Assembly (NCBI GenBank): GCA_934695325.1
Contig: CAKUVD010000016.1
Span: forward strand, 1 to 43,499
Origin: an uncultured Bacteroidales bacterium
Lineage (GTDB): Bacteria > Bacteroidota > Bacteroidia > Bacteroidales > UBA932
Direction of reading: 5' to 3'
Length of the DNA stretch: 43,499 nucleotides
The position numbers were made by a program, and so were the translations under genes. This document shows, in pieces, positions 28,050 through 37,300 of the stretch. The notes under the pieces are model-generated. The model saw only the letters and a program-made list of their open reading frames with translations. It had not been told where the DNA came from and did no database searches. Each line of letters starts with the position of its first letter. Within the stretch, counting starts at the first letter, position 1.

Positions 28050-29501
28050 ATGAGTATCAAGGATAATATAATGAGCGGAATGGGACTTGAAGGCGAGGCT
28101 TTCCGCGGCCTGCACGAGGAATGCGGAGTCTTCGGAGTTTGGGGCGTGCCAAATGCGGCTGAAGTCACATACTACGGTCTTCATTCCCTGCAGCACAGGG
28201 GACAGGAAGGATGCGGAATCGTCGCTGTCAATGAAGAGGGCCAGCTTCGCCGCGTGAAGGGGCTTGGACTCGTGACCGAGGTCTTCAACAATGACAATCT
28301 ATCTACTCTTCAAGGTGATATGGCTATCGGACACGTCCGCTATTCTACGACCGGAGGCGGCGGGATCGAGAATGTCCAGCCGTTCCTTTTCAGGCACAAT
28401 TCCGGGGATTTTGCATTGGCCCATAATGGCAACTTGGTGAATTCCGAGCCGTTGAGGCGCTATCTTGAGGACAGGGGGAGTCTGTTCCAGTCCACTTCTG
28501 ACAGTGAGATTCTGGCCCATCTTATAAAGAAGGACCCTCATCAGCGCAAGAAACCGCGTATCTATCCGATAATGGAGGCGCTGAATATGATAGAGGGTGC
28601 TTTCGCATTCCTCATTATGACGCAGAACAGGATTTATGCGTGCCGTGACAAGTATGGCCTGAGGCCGTTGTCATTGGGACGTCTGGGAGACGGATATGTG
28701 GTCAGCAGCGAGACGTGCGCATTCAGCACCATCGGGGCCGAGTTCATCAGGGACATTGAGCCTGGCGAGATTGTCACCATCGACCATCACGGAATCAGGA
28801 GCCGCCGATATTCGGAGTACCAGCGTCACGCGATGTGTGCTATGGAGTACATATATTTCTCGCGTCCGGACAGTGACATAGAGAATATGAATGTCCATAC
28901 TTTCCGCAAGGAGTCCGGCAAACTGCTTTTCAAGGAGTCGCCTGCCGAGGCTGACATAGTGGTCGGTGTTCCTGATTCAAGCCTTTCTGCGGCAATGGGT
29001 TATGCCGAGGCCAGCGGCCTGCCGTATGAAATGGGGCTTATAAAGAACAAGTATATAGGAAGGACTTTCATCCAGCCGTCTCAGGCTATGCGCGACAAGG
29101 GAGTGAAGATGAAACTTTCTCCGGTAAGGAGCATAGTGTCCGGCAAGCGGGTCGTGCTGATAGACGATTCGATTGTCCGCGGCACGACGTCACGCAGGAT
29201 TGTGAGGATGCTCCGCGAGGCGGGTGCGACGCAGGTTCACGTGCGTATCGCCAGCCCGATGATCAAGTACCCTTGCTTCTATGGCGTGGACATCTCCACA
29301 TACGATGAGTTGTTGTGTGCCAGAAGGACACTGGACGAGGCAAGGCAGACCATAGAGGCGGATACATTGGCATTTCTTTCTGAGTCGGCACTTTATGAGG
29401 CCGGAAAGCGCAGTGACCTGTGTCTCTCCTGCTTTAATGGCAATTATCCGACATCGCTGTACTCCAGCCTCGAGGACGCCAACAAGGACGGAAAGTTCTA
29501 G
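28050..29501 (+). CDS. purF: Amidophosphoribosyltransferase
   Basis: This 483-residue enzyme makes phosphoribosylamine from PRPP and glutamine, the committed step of purine synthesis. It has an N-terminal Ntn-hydrolase glutaminase domain and a C-terminal phosphoribosyltransferase domain with the PRPP loop VVLIDDSIVRGTTS. The predicted nucleophile is Cys25 in HEECGVFGVWG, which becomes the N terminus after removal of a 24-residue propeptide. Cysteines near the C terminus (including CLSCFNGNYP) may hold an iron-sulfur cluster, as in the Bacillus-type enzyme. I chose ATG 28050, four bases after the purC stop; the ORF stays open upstream inside purC to 27990. Confidence 0.97.
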   Translation: MSIKDNIMSGMGLEGEAFRGLHEECGVFGVWGVPNAAEVTYYGLHSLQHRGQEGCGIVAVNEEGQLRRVKGLGLVTEVFNNDNLSTLQGDMAIGHVRYSTTGGGGIENVQPFLFRHNSGDFALAHNGNLVNSEPLRRYLEDRGSLFQSTSDSEILAHLIKKDPHQRKKPRIYPIMEALNMIEGAFAFLIMTQNRIYACRDKYGLRPLSLGRLGDGYVVSSETCAFSTIGAEFIRDIEPGEIVTIDHHGIRSRRYSEYQRHAMCAMEYIYFSRPDSDIENMNVHTFRKESGKLLFKESPAEADIVVGVPDSSLSAAMGYAEASGLPYEMGLIKNKYIGRTFIQPSQAMRDKGVKMKLSPVRSIVSGKRVVLIDDSIVRGTTSRRIVRMLREAGATQVHVRIASPMIKYPCFYGVDISTYDELLCARRTLDEARQTIEADTLAFLSESALYEAGKRSDLCLSCFNGNYPTSLYSSLEDANKDGKF

Positions 29502-29502
29502 G

Positions 29503-29570
29503 GGCCCACAGGCTGGTCCTGAGGGCGCATAACCCCCTAGATGGGGGTGCAGACGTAGGTCTGCTGGGGT
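29503..29570 (+). promoter_or_regulatory. Tandem hairpins between purF and purM
   Basis: Two stems lie side by side: ACCCCC/GGGGGT (29532-29548, loop TAGAT) and GCAGAC/GTCTGC (29549-29564, loop GTAG). A later TGGGGT (29565-29570) could pair with the same ACCCCC, and an outer GCCC/GGGC pair (29504-29507 with 29523-29526) encloses the upstream part. There is no T run, so this is not a plain terminator. It may be a processing site or regulatory fold; the function is unknown. Confidence 0.45.
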
Positions 29571-29603
29571 GTATTATAAAGTAATTAAACAAATACTTAC
29601 GAT

Positions 29604-30635
29604 ATGGCAGTAGATTATGAAAAGGCAGGCGTAAGCCTTGAAGCCGGGTACGACGTGGTAAGGCGTATCAAGAAACACGTGGCTTCGACATCGCGTCTTG
29701 GCGTGATGGGTAACATAGGGTCGTTCGGTGGGATGTTCGACCTCTCGGCTCTGAATATCAAGGAGCCGATCCTCGTGAGCGGAACCGACGGAGTCGGAAC
29801 CAAGCTCAAGCTCGCATTCGCGATGGACAAGCACGACACCATCGGAATCGACGCTGTCGCAATGTGTGTCAATGATGTGCTTGCGCAGGGTGCAGAGCCG
29901 CTCTTCTTCCTGGACTATGTAGCGGTCGGCAAGAACATTCCTGCCAAGATCGAGGCTATCGTGGCAGGTGTCGCTGAAGGCTGCCGTCAGGCCGGCTGTG
30001 CCCTCGTAGGCGGAGAGACTGCCGAGATGCCGGGTATGTATGGTGATGGCGAATATGACATCGCAGGCTATACGACAGGCGTAGTCGAGAAGTCCAGGCT
30101 CATAGACGGAACCAAGGTAAAGGTGGGCGACGTGCTGGTCGGGATAGCTTCCACCGGAGTGCACTCAAACGGCTTCAGCCTCGTCAGGAAAATTTTTGCA
30201 GATGCTGCGCTTGACCTTCACAAGGTATATCCTGAGCTCGGTGACAAGCCTCTCGGAGAAGTGGCATTGACCCCTACTAGGATTTATGTTAAGCAGGTTC
30301 TGGACGTCATCAGAAACTGCGACGTGCACGGAGTAGCCCATATCACCGGCGGAGGCTTCGACGAGAATATCCCGCGCATCCTCCAGGAAGGCCAGGGCAT
30401 TCACGTGGATGAGGGGACTTGGGAGATTCTTCCTATTTTCCGTTTCCTCGAGAAGTATGGCAAGATCGAGCATCGCGAAATGTTCAATATATACAATATG
30501 GGTATCGGTATGGTACTGGCGATGGACGAGTCCGAGGCGCAGAAGGCCATCGACATCCTCGCTTCCCACGGAGACAAGGCTACCGTCATCGGCCGCGTGA
30601 CCGACAAGCCGGGCGTAGATATCGCCTTGCTTTAG
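29604..30635 (+). CDS. purM: Phosphoribosylformylglycinamidine cyclo-ligase (AIR synthetase)
   Basis: This 343-residue enzyme closes the imidazole ring, turning FGAM into AIR with ATP. Typical motifs are the N-terminal [15 protein letters not shown], the middle [14 protein letters not shown] and the C-terminal [15 protein letters not shown]. Its length is normal. It follows purF after a structured gap of 102 bases and precedes purH by 129 bases, so this part of the cluster is looser than purE to purF. It may still be read through from the purE promoter. Confidence 0.97.
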   Translation: MAVDYEKAGVSLEAGYDVVRRIKKHVASTSRLGVMGNIGSFGGMFDLSALNIKEPILVSGTDGVGTKLKLAFAMDKHDTIGIDAVAMCVNDVLAQGAEPLFFLDYVAVGKNIPAKIEAIVAGVAEGCRQAGCALVGGETAEMPGMYGDGEYDIAGYTTGVVEKSRLIDGTKVKVGDVLVGIASTGVHSNGFSLVRKIFADAALDLHKVYPELGDKPLGEVALTPTRIYVKQVLDVIRNCDVHGVAHITGGGFDENIPRILQEGQGIHVDEGTWEILPIFRFLEKYGKIEHREMFNIYNMGIGMVLAMDESEAQKAIDILASHGDKATVIGRVTDKPGVDIALL

Positions 30636-30668
30636 ATAGCGGTGTTGATTATCCGTGACTTAAGAATT

Positions 30669-30695
30669 TCAAATGTCATGCGTGATGACATTTGA
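30669..30695. repeat. Perfect inverted repeat between purM and purH
   Basis: TCAAATGTCAT (30669-30679) and ATGACATTTGA (30685-30695) are exact complements with a five-base centre GCGTG. No T tract follows, so a terminator is doubtful. A related half-site (CAAATGACA, 30741-30749) lies 16 bases before the purH start. It could be an operator or an RNA hairpin; I know no matching regulator. Confidence 0.45.
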
Positions 30696-30764
30696 GAAAT
30701 GTAACTCGTTGATAACCAATTGAACGGTTGGAAGAATATCCAAATGACAAAACATACATAGAAA

Positions 30765-32315
30765 ATGAAAGCTTTAATCAGCGTTAGTGATAAGACCGGC
30801 GTAGTAGAATTCGCCAAAGGTCTGGTCGCACTCGGATGGGAAATCCTGTCCACAAGCGGCACAATGAAACTTCTTAGAGAGGCGGGCGTGCCTGTAACCA
30901 GCGTCAGCGACGTGACCGGCTTCCCGGAAATCTGCGATGGACGTGTAAAGACACTCCATCCGAAGATTCACGGAGCTCTTCTTGCCCGCAGGGACATCCC
31001 TGAGCATATGAAGGAACTGAAGGACAACGGCATCGAGACTATCGACCTCGTCTGCGTGAACCTCTATCCGTTCCGCGAGACCATCGCCAAGCCGGATGTG
31101 ACTATGGAGGACGCCGTGGAGCATATCGACATCGGAGGTCCGTCAATGCTACGCAGCGCGGCCAAGAACTGGGAGTCCGTCACGGTGGTCTGCAACCCTG
31201 CCGACTATGAGACCGTCCTTTCCGAGATCAAGGCTGACGGTAATACGACTCGCGAGACCCGTCTGAAACTTTCCGCGAAGGCATATACCCATACGGCAGA
31301 ATATGATATGGCCATCTCCACATATATGCGTGCTCAGGCAGGCCTTCCGGAGAAACTTTTCCTGGAATATGACTTGAAACAGGAGCTGCGCTATGGCGAG
31401 AACCCTCATCAGGAGGCCAAGTTCTTTAAGAGCGTCGTACCTGAGCCGTTCTCCCTGGCCACGGCGGAGCAGCTTAACGGCAAGGAACTATCCTATAATA
31501 ATATACAGGATGCCAATGCCACATTGAACATCGCACGTGAGTTCGACGAGCCGTTCTGTGTGGGCGTGAAGCATATGAACCCTTGCGGAAGCGCTACTGG
31601 CAAGACTATTGCTGAGGCGTGGAAGAAGGCTTACGAAGCAGACAAGACCAGCATCTTCGGCGGTATCGTGGCTGCCAACAGGGAGATTGACCTGGAGACT
31701 GCGCAGATGCTGAAACCTATCTTCCTGGAAATAGTGATGGCGCCGTCATTCGCTCCGGATGCATTGGAACTCCTCTGCACCAAGAAGAATCTCCGTGTGC
31801 TCAAGGTGGATATGACTAAGGACAATACAGTCCGTAAGCAGTATGTAAGCATGAACGGCGGTATGCTTGTCCAGGACAGGGACATAAACACGAAGCCTGT
31901 CTCAGCTGACCAGTGCGTGACAGAAGTGAAGCCTACAGAGGAACAGCTTGCCGACCTCGAGTTCGCTTGGAAGATCGTTAAGCACGTGAAGTCCAATGCC
32001 ATTGTCGTAGCGAAGAATGGAATGACTTATGGCGTAGGTGCTGGTCAGATGAACCGCATCGGCTCTGCTGAGATTGCTCTCAAGGAGGCTCAGAATACTT
32101 TGAAAGAAGAGGGAAAGGATATCCTTGCCGAGGGCTTGGTTCTCGCTTCCGACGGCTTCTTCCCGTTCAATGACTGTGTGGCTCTGGCTGCCGAGTATGG
32201 CATCAAGGCTATCGTGCAGCCTGGCGGAAGTATCCGTGACGAGGATTCCATCAAGCTTGCCAATGAGAAGGGTATAACGATGCTCTTCACCGGCGAGCGC
32301 CATTTCAAGCATTAA
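30765..32315 (+). CDS. purH: Bifunctional AICAR formyltransferase / IMP cyclohydrolase
   Basis: This 516-residue enzyme carries out the last two steps to IMP. The N-terminal cyclohydrolase domain (about 1-195) shows LISVSDKTGVVEFAKGL, a TSGTMKLL loop and GRVKTLHPKIHGALLARR. The C-terminal formyltransferase has LRYGENPHQEA, the catalytic-type KHMNPCGSA and VVAKNGMTYGVGAGQMNR, then ends DSIKLANEKGITMLFTGERH. Length and motifs are normal. A terminator follows directly, so purD downstream may be expressed at a different level. Confidence 0.97.
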   Translation: MKALISVSDKTGVVEFAKGLVALGWEILSTSGTMKLLREAGVPVTSVSDVTGFPEICDGRVKTLHPKIHGALLARRDIPEHMKELKDNGIETIDLVCVNLYPFRETIAKPDVTMEDAVEHIDIGGPSMLRSAAKNWESVTVVCNPADYETVLSEIKADGNTTRETRLKLSAKAYTHTAEYDMAISTYMRAQAGLPEKLFLEYDLKQELRYGENPHQEAKFFKSVVPEPFSLATAEQLNGKELSYNNIQDANATLNIAREFDEPFCVGVKHMNPCGSATGKTIAEAWKKAYEADKTSIFGGIVAANREIDLETAQMLKPIFLEIVMAPSFAPDALELLCTKKNLRVLKVDMTKDNTVRKQYVSMNGGMLVQDRDINTKPVSADQCVTEVKPTEEQLADLEFAWKIVKHVKSNAIVVAKNGMTYGVGAGQMNRIGSAEIALKEAQNTLKEEGKDILAEGLVLASDGFFPFNDCVALAAEYGIKAIVQPGGSIRDEDSIKLANEKGITMLFTGERHFKH

Positions 32316-32319
32316 TAGT

Positions 32320-32360
32320 ATTCCGGCATATCCAGTTGTATGGAGTGCCGGTATTTTTTT
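32320..32360 (+). terminator. Terminator or attenuator between purH and purD
   Basis: ATTCCGGCATATCCA (32320-32334) pairs with TGGAGTGCCGGTAT (32341-32354), imperfectly at the middle, with loop GTTGTA, and ends in seven Ts. It lies after the purH stop and just 11 bases before the purD start, so it should reduce read-through into purD. Confidence 0.75.
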
Positions 32361-32371
32361 ACGTGATTACT

Positions 32372-33697
32372 ATGACAGAAAACAATATCCCACGCCGGGC
32401 AAAGGTCCTGGTTGTAGGCGGAGGCGGAAGGGAGCACGCTATCGTGGATGCACTTTCACGTTCCTCCAGAGTTGAGAAGATATATTGTGCACCGGGCAAT
32501 GCCGGCATTGCCCGTCAGGCCAAGTGCGTCCCTCTGGAGGATACCCAGGTGGATGAGCTAGCTGACTTCGCGGAACAGGAAGGCATTGACCTTACCGTCG
32601 TCGGACCGGAGGTCTCCCTCGCCGCAGGCATTGTGGACGAGTTCGGATCCCGCGGGCTGAAGATTTTCGGGCCGTCGAGGGCCGCTGCCAGGATCGAGTC
32701 CAGCAAGGATTTCGCCAAGTCGCTGATGGCCAAGTACAATGTCCCGACTGCGGCGTACCGTACATTCTCCGATTATGACGAGGCGCTTGCTTATGTCAAT
32801 GCCGGAAAACTTCCTGTGGTCCTGAAGTATGACGGTCTGGCCGCGGGCAAGGGAGTCGTGGTGGCGGAGACCTTGGAGCAGGCTGACGAGGCTCTTAAGG
32901 ATATGTTGCTGGATGACAAGTTCGGTCATGGCAGGGTCGTGGTCGAGGAGTTCCTGACCGGCCCGGAGTTCTCGCTCCTGTGCTTTGTGAACGGCTCCGA
33001 GGTGGAGCCGATGGTCCTGGCCCAGGATCACAAGCGTGCCTATGACAATGATGAGGGCCCGAATACTGGCGGAATGGGCGCATATACTCCGCTTCCGTTC
33101 ATAACTGAGAAGGATGAGGTGTATGCTCTGGAGCACGTTATGAAGCCTATTGCCTCAGGTATGGTGGCCGAGGGCATACCGTTCAAAGGAGTGCTTTATG
33201 GCGGGCTGATGAAGACTCCCGACGGAATCAAGGTCATCGAGTTTAACTGCCGTTTCGGAGATCCTGAAACCGAGGTCGTCCTGCCGCGCCTGGAGTCAGA
33301 TATCTTCGAGATTTTCTGGGATGTGGCAAATGATATCCCTATGCCTGTGACCAAGTGGTCTTCCGATGCGGTGCTTGGTTTCGTGCTGGCTTCCAAAGGA
33401 TATCCTGGTTCATATAAGAAGGGATTTGAGATCAAGGGCATTGACGAGGTTCTGAAGGATCCTTCTGTGAAGGTGTATCATATGGGCACGACGCTGAAGA
33501 AACTTGAGAGGACTCACGAGGCTTTCGACAAGGCCGGGCATTCTCTTGTCACCAACGGCGGACGAGTACTGATGGTCCTTGCCTCGGCTCCGACTCTGAA
33601 AGAGGCTCATGACAAGGCACTTGCCGCTGTGGAGCGCATAGATTGTGATAATCTTTTCCACAGGACGGACATCGGACACTGGGCATTTGAGGCTTAG
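32372..33697 (+). CDS. purD: Phosphoribosylamine-glycine ligase
   Basis: This 441-residue ATP-grasp enzyme joins glycine to phosphoribosylamine, giving GAR. The N-terminal KVLVVGGGGREHAIVDAL, the ATP-binding LPVVLKYDGLAAGKGVVVAE and the metal-site EFNCRFGDPETEVVLPRLES are standard. The ATG at 32372 gives a normal N terminus (MTENNIPRRAKVLVV); the ORF is open upstream to 32336 but that would run through the purH terminator. The stop codon is inside the loop of a downstream terminator hairpin. It is the last gene of the purine cluster. Confidence 0.97.
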   Translation: MTENNIPRRAKVLVVGGGGREHAIVDALSRSSRVEKIYCAPGNAGIARQAKCVPLEDTQVDELADFAEQEGIDLTVVGPEVSLAAGIVDEFGSRGLKIFGPSRAAARIESSKDFAKSLMAKYNVPTAAYRTFSDYDEALAYVNAGKLPVVLKYDGLAAGKGVVVAETLEQADEALKDMLLDDKFGHGRVVVEEFLTGPEFSLLCFVNGSEVEPMVLAQDHKRAYDNDEGPNTGGMGAYTPLPFITEKDEVYALEHVMKPIASGMVAEGIPFKGVLYGGLMKTPDGIKVIEFNCRFGDPETEVVLPRLESDIFEIFWDVANDIPMPVTKWSSDAVLGFVLASKGYPGSYKKGFEIKGIDEVLKDPSVKVYHMGTTLKKLERTHEAFDKAGHSLVTNGGRVLMVLASAPTLKEAHDKALAAVERIDCDNLFHRTDIGHWAFEA

Positions 33698-33714
33698 CCT
33701 CAAATGCTTTATTT
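33683..33714 (+). terminator. Terminator overlapping the purD stop codon
   Basis: GCATTTGAGGC (33683-33693) pairs perfectly with GCCTCAAATGC (33697-33707) around the loop TTA, which holds part of the purD stop. A T-rich stretch (TTTATTT) follows. It closes the purine cluster. Confidence 0.8.
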
Positions 33715-33767
33715 CCCTCTCCGTAAATGCTCTTGATCCGTCTTAGGTCAGGGGGACTGTGTAAAGA

Positions 33768-33905
33768 ATGCCTAATCCAAAAATAAGACGCCGTCTGCTA
33801 TGCCCGAGATGCGGCTCTTTGGGCAATATGAAGTGGGGCATCAGGGAGGGAGTCCAGCGATATAAATGCAGATCTTGTGGATCCCTGTCATATCGGGCGA
33901 CATAG
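33768..33905 (+). pseudogene. Transposase zinc-ribbon remnant
   Basis: A 45-residue frame starts at ATG 33768 and reads MPNPKIRRRLLCPRCGSLGN, MKWGIREGVQRYKCRSCGSL, SYRAT, then stops. The CPRCG...YKCRSCG pair of CxxC motifs followed by a basic RYKC is the N-terminal zinc ribbon seen in several insertion-sequence transposase families (IS1-, IS1595- and IS1249-like). No catalytic domain follows, so this is the broken start of a transposase. No clear inverted repeat was found on the other side. Confidence 0.6.
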
Positions 33906-34195
33906 AGTGTGGCGCTGGTGGCATCACGTGCCAATTTGGTTCACACCTGCTGGCTTGATGGCGACAGAAGGGACGTGCCAATGGTCAGAGAGAAAACGAG
34001 TCAAACCCAGTGCGCAGGCTATTTCTATTAAAAAACTAATAATGAGAAACTTGCAAAAACAGACCTGTCTTCTGGGATTGAGCTACGACGTCAGAAGCCA
34101 CTTCTGTACGTCTTAGCTTCCGTGCCTGGGAATAATAGATATATGTTTTCGGCTCGGCACACATAGCTGCATATAGTGCATTAGGTGAGATTATA
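33906..34195. other. Non-coding stretch with a long imperfect hairpin (34081-34118)
   Basis: Together with the remnant before it, this fills the gap between purD and the CRISPR locus. No convincing gene is seen. A hairpin at 34081-34118 pairs AGCTACGACGTCAGAAG with CTTCTGTACGTCTTAGCT (one mismatch and one bulge, loop CCA). It has no T run, and may be a relic of a mobile element end or a small structured RNA. Short ORFs here have no recognisable domain. Confidence 0.4.
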
Positions 34196-34272
34196 GAAAA
34201 GAAGGCGAGGAATTTCTTCCCCGCCTTAAATGTTTTCACAACGGAATAATCCTTATTGTGATTTGCTTCAGA
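34196..34272 (-). ncRNA. tracrRNA of the type II-C CRISPR system
   Basis: Read on the minus strand, it begins with an anti-repeat (TCTGAAGCAAATCACAAT, about 34272-34255). This pairs with the first 18 or so bases of the crRNA-strand repeat, with one bulged U. Then comes a nexus-like segment AAGGATTATTCC (34254-34243), a short linker, and a terminator hairpin AAGGCGGGGAA/TTCCTCGCCTT (about 34227-34202) with a trailing CTTTTC. The order anti-repeat, nexus, terminator is that of Bacteroidota Cas9 tracrRNAs. The start near 34272 is predicted from the promoter at 34279-34309, and the end from the hairpin. It lies upstream of cas9 on the opposite strand. Confidence 0.85.
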
Positions 34273-34278
34273 ATGTTG

Positions 34279-34309
34279 CAAATATAAAACATTTTATCGA
34301 TATTGCAAA
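34279..34309 (-). promoter_or_regulatory. tracrRNA promoter, divergent from cas9
   Basis: On the minus strand, TTTG (34309-34306) and TATATTTG (34286-34279) are exactly 19 bases apart, a perfect Bacteroidota promoter. With the usual distance of seven bases, transcription begins near 34272, at the edge of the anti-repeat. The -33 box ends only 14 bases before the cas9 ATG, so the cas9 promoter must overlap or lie upstream; I could not identify one. Confidence 0.7.
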
Positions 34310-34323
34310 AAAATACCTCTAAT

Positions 34324-37300
34324 ATGAAAAAGATTTTAGGACTGGATTTAGGAACCAACTCTATAGGGTGGGCCGTGATCGATACGAAGCAGAATGAAAA
34401 TGGAGATGAAGTGTTTGATAAGATATCGAATGCTGATAGCCGTATTATTCCTATGGACCAGGCTACAATAGGTGATTTTAACAGGGGAAATTCTAAGTCG
34501 CAGACAGCGGAGCGTACTGGATTTCGTGGTGTTAGACGCTTATATGAAAGGGACCATTTGCGTAGGGAACGGCTCAATAGGGTGCTTTCTGTGATGGGAT
34601 GGCTGCCGGATCATTATTTGAATAGTTTGGATAAGTATGGCAAATTCATAAGTTGTTCTGAGCCTAAGCTTGCCTGGAGGAAGAATTCTGAAGGAAGATT
34701 TGAATTCATTTTTGAAAAGGCTTTTCAGGAATTGCTGGATGATTTCAAAACCGCAAACCCTCAAGCCGTTGCTGACGGTAAAAAAGTTCCATATGACTGG
34801 ACTATATATTACCTGCGTAAGAAAGCATTGACTGAACAATTGTCTAATTCTGAATTAGCGTGGGTTCTTCTTAATTTTAATCAGAAACGTGGTTATTATC
34901 AGTTGCGTGGTGAGGATGATGAGGAAAAAACTGGAAAATTGGAAGAGTATTATTCTCTGAAAGTTGTTGCAGTAGAAAATACTGGTGAGAGGAAAGGATC
35001 GGATATCTGGTTTAATATCATTTTGGAGAATGGCTTTATCTATCGTAGGCCGTTTGCTGAGGCTCCTGACTGGATCGGTAAAGTGAAAGACTTCATTGTC
35101 ACTACAGATCTGGATGCAGACGGGAACCCTAAAAAAGACAAGGAAGGAAAAATAAAGCGCTCTTTCAGAATGCCTAAGGAGGATGATTGGACATTGCTGA
35201 AGAAGAAAACCGAATGCGATATAGAGAAATCTCAAAAGACGGTCGGAGAATATATTTACGATGTGCTTCTGAATAATCCGGACTCAAAGATACGTGGTAA
35301 ACTTGTCCGTACGGTAGAGCGTAAGTACTATCGTAATGAATTGGAGGCTATTATTGACAGACAGATGGAACTTAATCCTGATCTGAGAGATGCTGAATTG
35401 TATTCTAAATGCATAAAGGCATTGTATCCAAGTAATGATGCATATAGGAACAGCATATCCGGAAGAGGTTTCAAGTATCTGTTTGTCAATGATATTATTT
35501 TTTACCAGCGTCCACTTAAAAGTAAAAAATCACTGATAGATGATTGTCCTTTGGAAGAGAGATATTATGTCCTTCCGGATACAAGTGAAAAGAAAGTGGC
35601 GCATATTAAGTGTATTGCCAAGTCTAATCCGTATTTTCAAGAATTCAGACTATGGCAGTTCCTTTCCAATATGAGAATTATAGAGAGGGAACGGGTTGTT
35701 GGGAATTCTATAGAGGAAGACATTGATGTGACGTCAGAATTTATCAACGGACGTGAAGCGCTGGCGGATTTGTTCGCTTGGCTTAATGATAGGGAAAACA
35801 TTGATCAGAAGACTCTTCTTGCGTATCCTGGATTCAAGTTGAATAGAATTGACCAGAAGAAATATCGCTGGAATTATGTCGAAGACAAGGCATATCCGAC
35901 CAATGAAACAAGGGCCGGTCTGTTGAATGCTCTTGATAAGGCTAATGTTCATAGAGACTTTTTGACTTCGGAGAAGGAGTATGAATTATGGCATATTCTC
36001 TATTCTGTTGAAGATAAGACTGAAATATGGAAGGCACTTTCATCATTTGCTGAAAGAAATGGACTTCAAGGAGATTTCGTCAATGTTTTTGCAAAGGTGA
36101 AACCTTATGAAAAAGACTATGGCTCTTATTCTGAAAAAGCTATTAAGAGAATGCTTCCGCTTATGAGAACTGGCAGATATTGGAGCGTGGATAATATAGA
36201 TGAGGCGACTAAAGGCCGAATATCTAAACTCTTGTCTGGCGAATTTGATGAGACTATCCGTGAGCGGGTCAGGGAGAAGACCATAGCGTTGCAATCAATG
36301 CAGGATTTTCAGGGGCTGCCGGTATGGTTGGTATGCTATATCATATATGACAGGCATTCTGAAGCAAAGGACGTGGACAAATGGTCTTGTCCTGAAGACA
36401 TTGATAGATATCTTGCGAAATTCAAGCAGCACTCTTTGCGTAATCCTATAGTGGAAAGCGTTGTGATGGAAACATTGAGAACTGTCCGCGATATATGGAG
36501 AGCCGAAGGCCGGATTGATGAGATTCATATTGAATTGGGAAGGGAGATGAAGAATCCTGCAGACAAACGAAGACGCATTACTGAGCAGGCCATTGAAAAT
36601 GAGAATGCAAATCTTCGTGTTCGTGCGATGCTCACTGAGTTTATGAATCCGGAGTTTAATATGGACAATGTCAGACCGAATTCTCCTGGTCAGCAAGAAA
36701 TCTTGCGCATATATGAAAATTCAGTCCTTGACAATGAAAAGGAAATTCCTGATGATATTAAGTCCATATTGGATAAATTTAACAGGCCGGAACCTTTGAA
36801 ACGTCCGACTTCATCTGAGGTTTTCCGTTATAAGGTGTGGCTTGAACAGAAATACCGGTCTCCATATACAGGGGAGATCATACCGCTCGGGAAACTGTTT
36901 ACTCCGGCTTATGAGATAGAACATATCATTCCTCAGGCCTTGTATTTTGATGACTCATTCAGCAATAAGGTTATTTGCGAATCTGAAGTGAATAAGCTGA
37001 AGGATAAAAGCTTGGGGTATCAGTTCATTAAGGATCATCAGGGCGAGATAGTAACCTTAAGTGGCGGAAGGCAGGTGAAGATATTATCTGTTGCGGCTTA
37101 TGAAAAGTTCGTGAGGGAGCACTATGTCGGAAAGAGGAGCGAGGCGAAGAAACGTAATCTGCTTGCAGAAGATATCCCGGAGGGCTTCATCCACAGACAA
37201 TTGAATGATAGCCGTTACATAAGCAAGGTTGTTAAGACTCTGTTGTCTAATGTCGTACGCGAAAAAGACGAGGAGCAGGACATATCTAAGAATGTGATAA

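Noticed and set aside
33877..34116. Plus-strand frame of 79 residues after the transposase remnant
   Set aside because: It overlaps the remnant in another frame and then runs through non-coding sequence; no domain or start site supports it.
34036..34281. Minus-strand open frame of 81 residues next to cas9
   Set aside because: It covers the tracrRNA anti-repeat, nexus and terminator, which explain the sequence better; no protein domain is seen.
34255..34323. A cas9 promoter on the plus strand
   Set aside because: TTTG-like boxes exist but no TAnnTTTG lies at the right distance before 34324.
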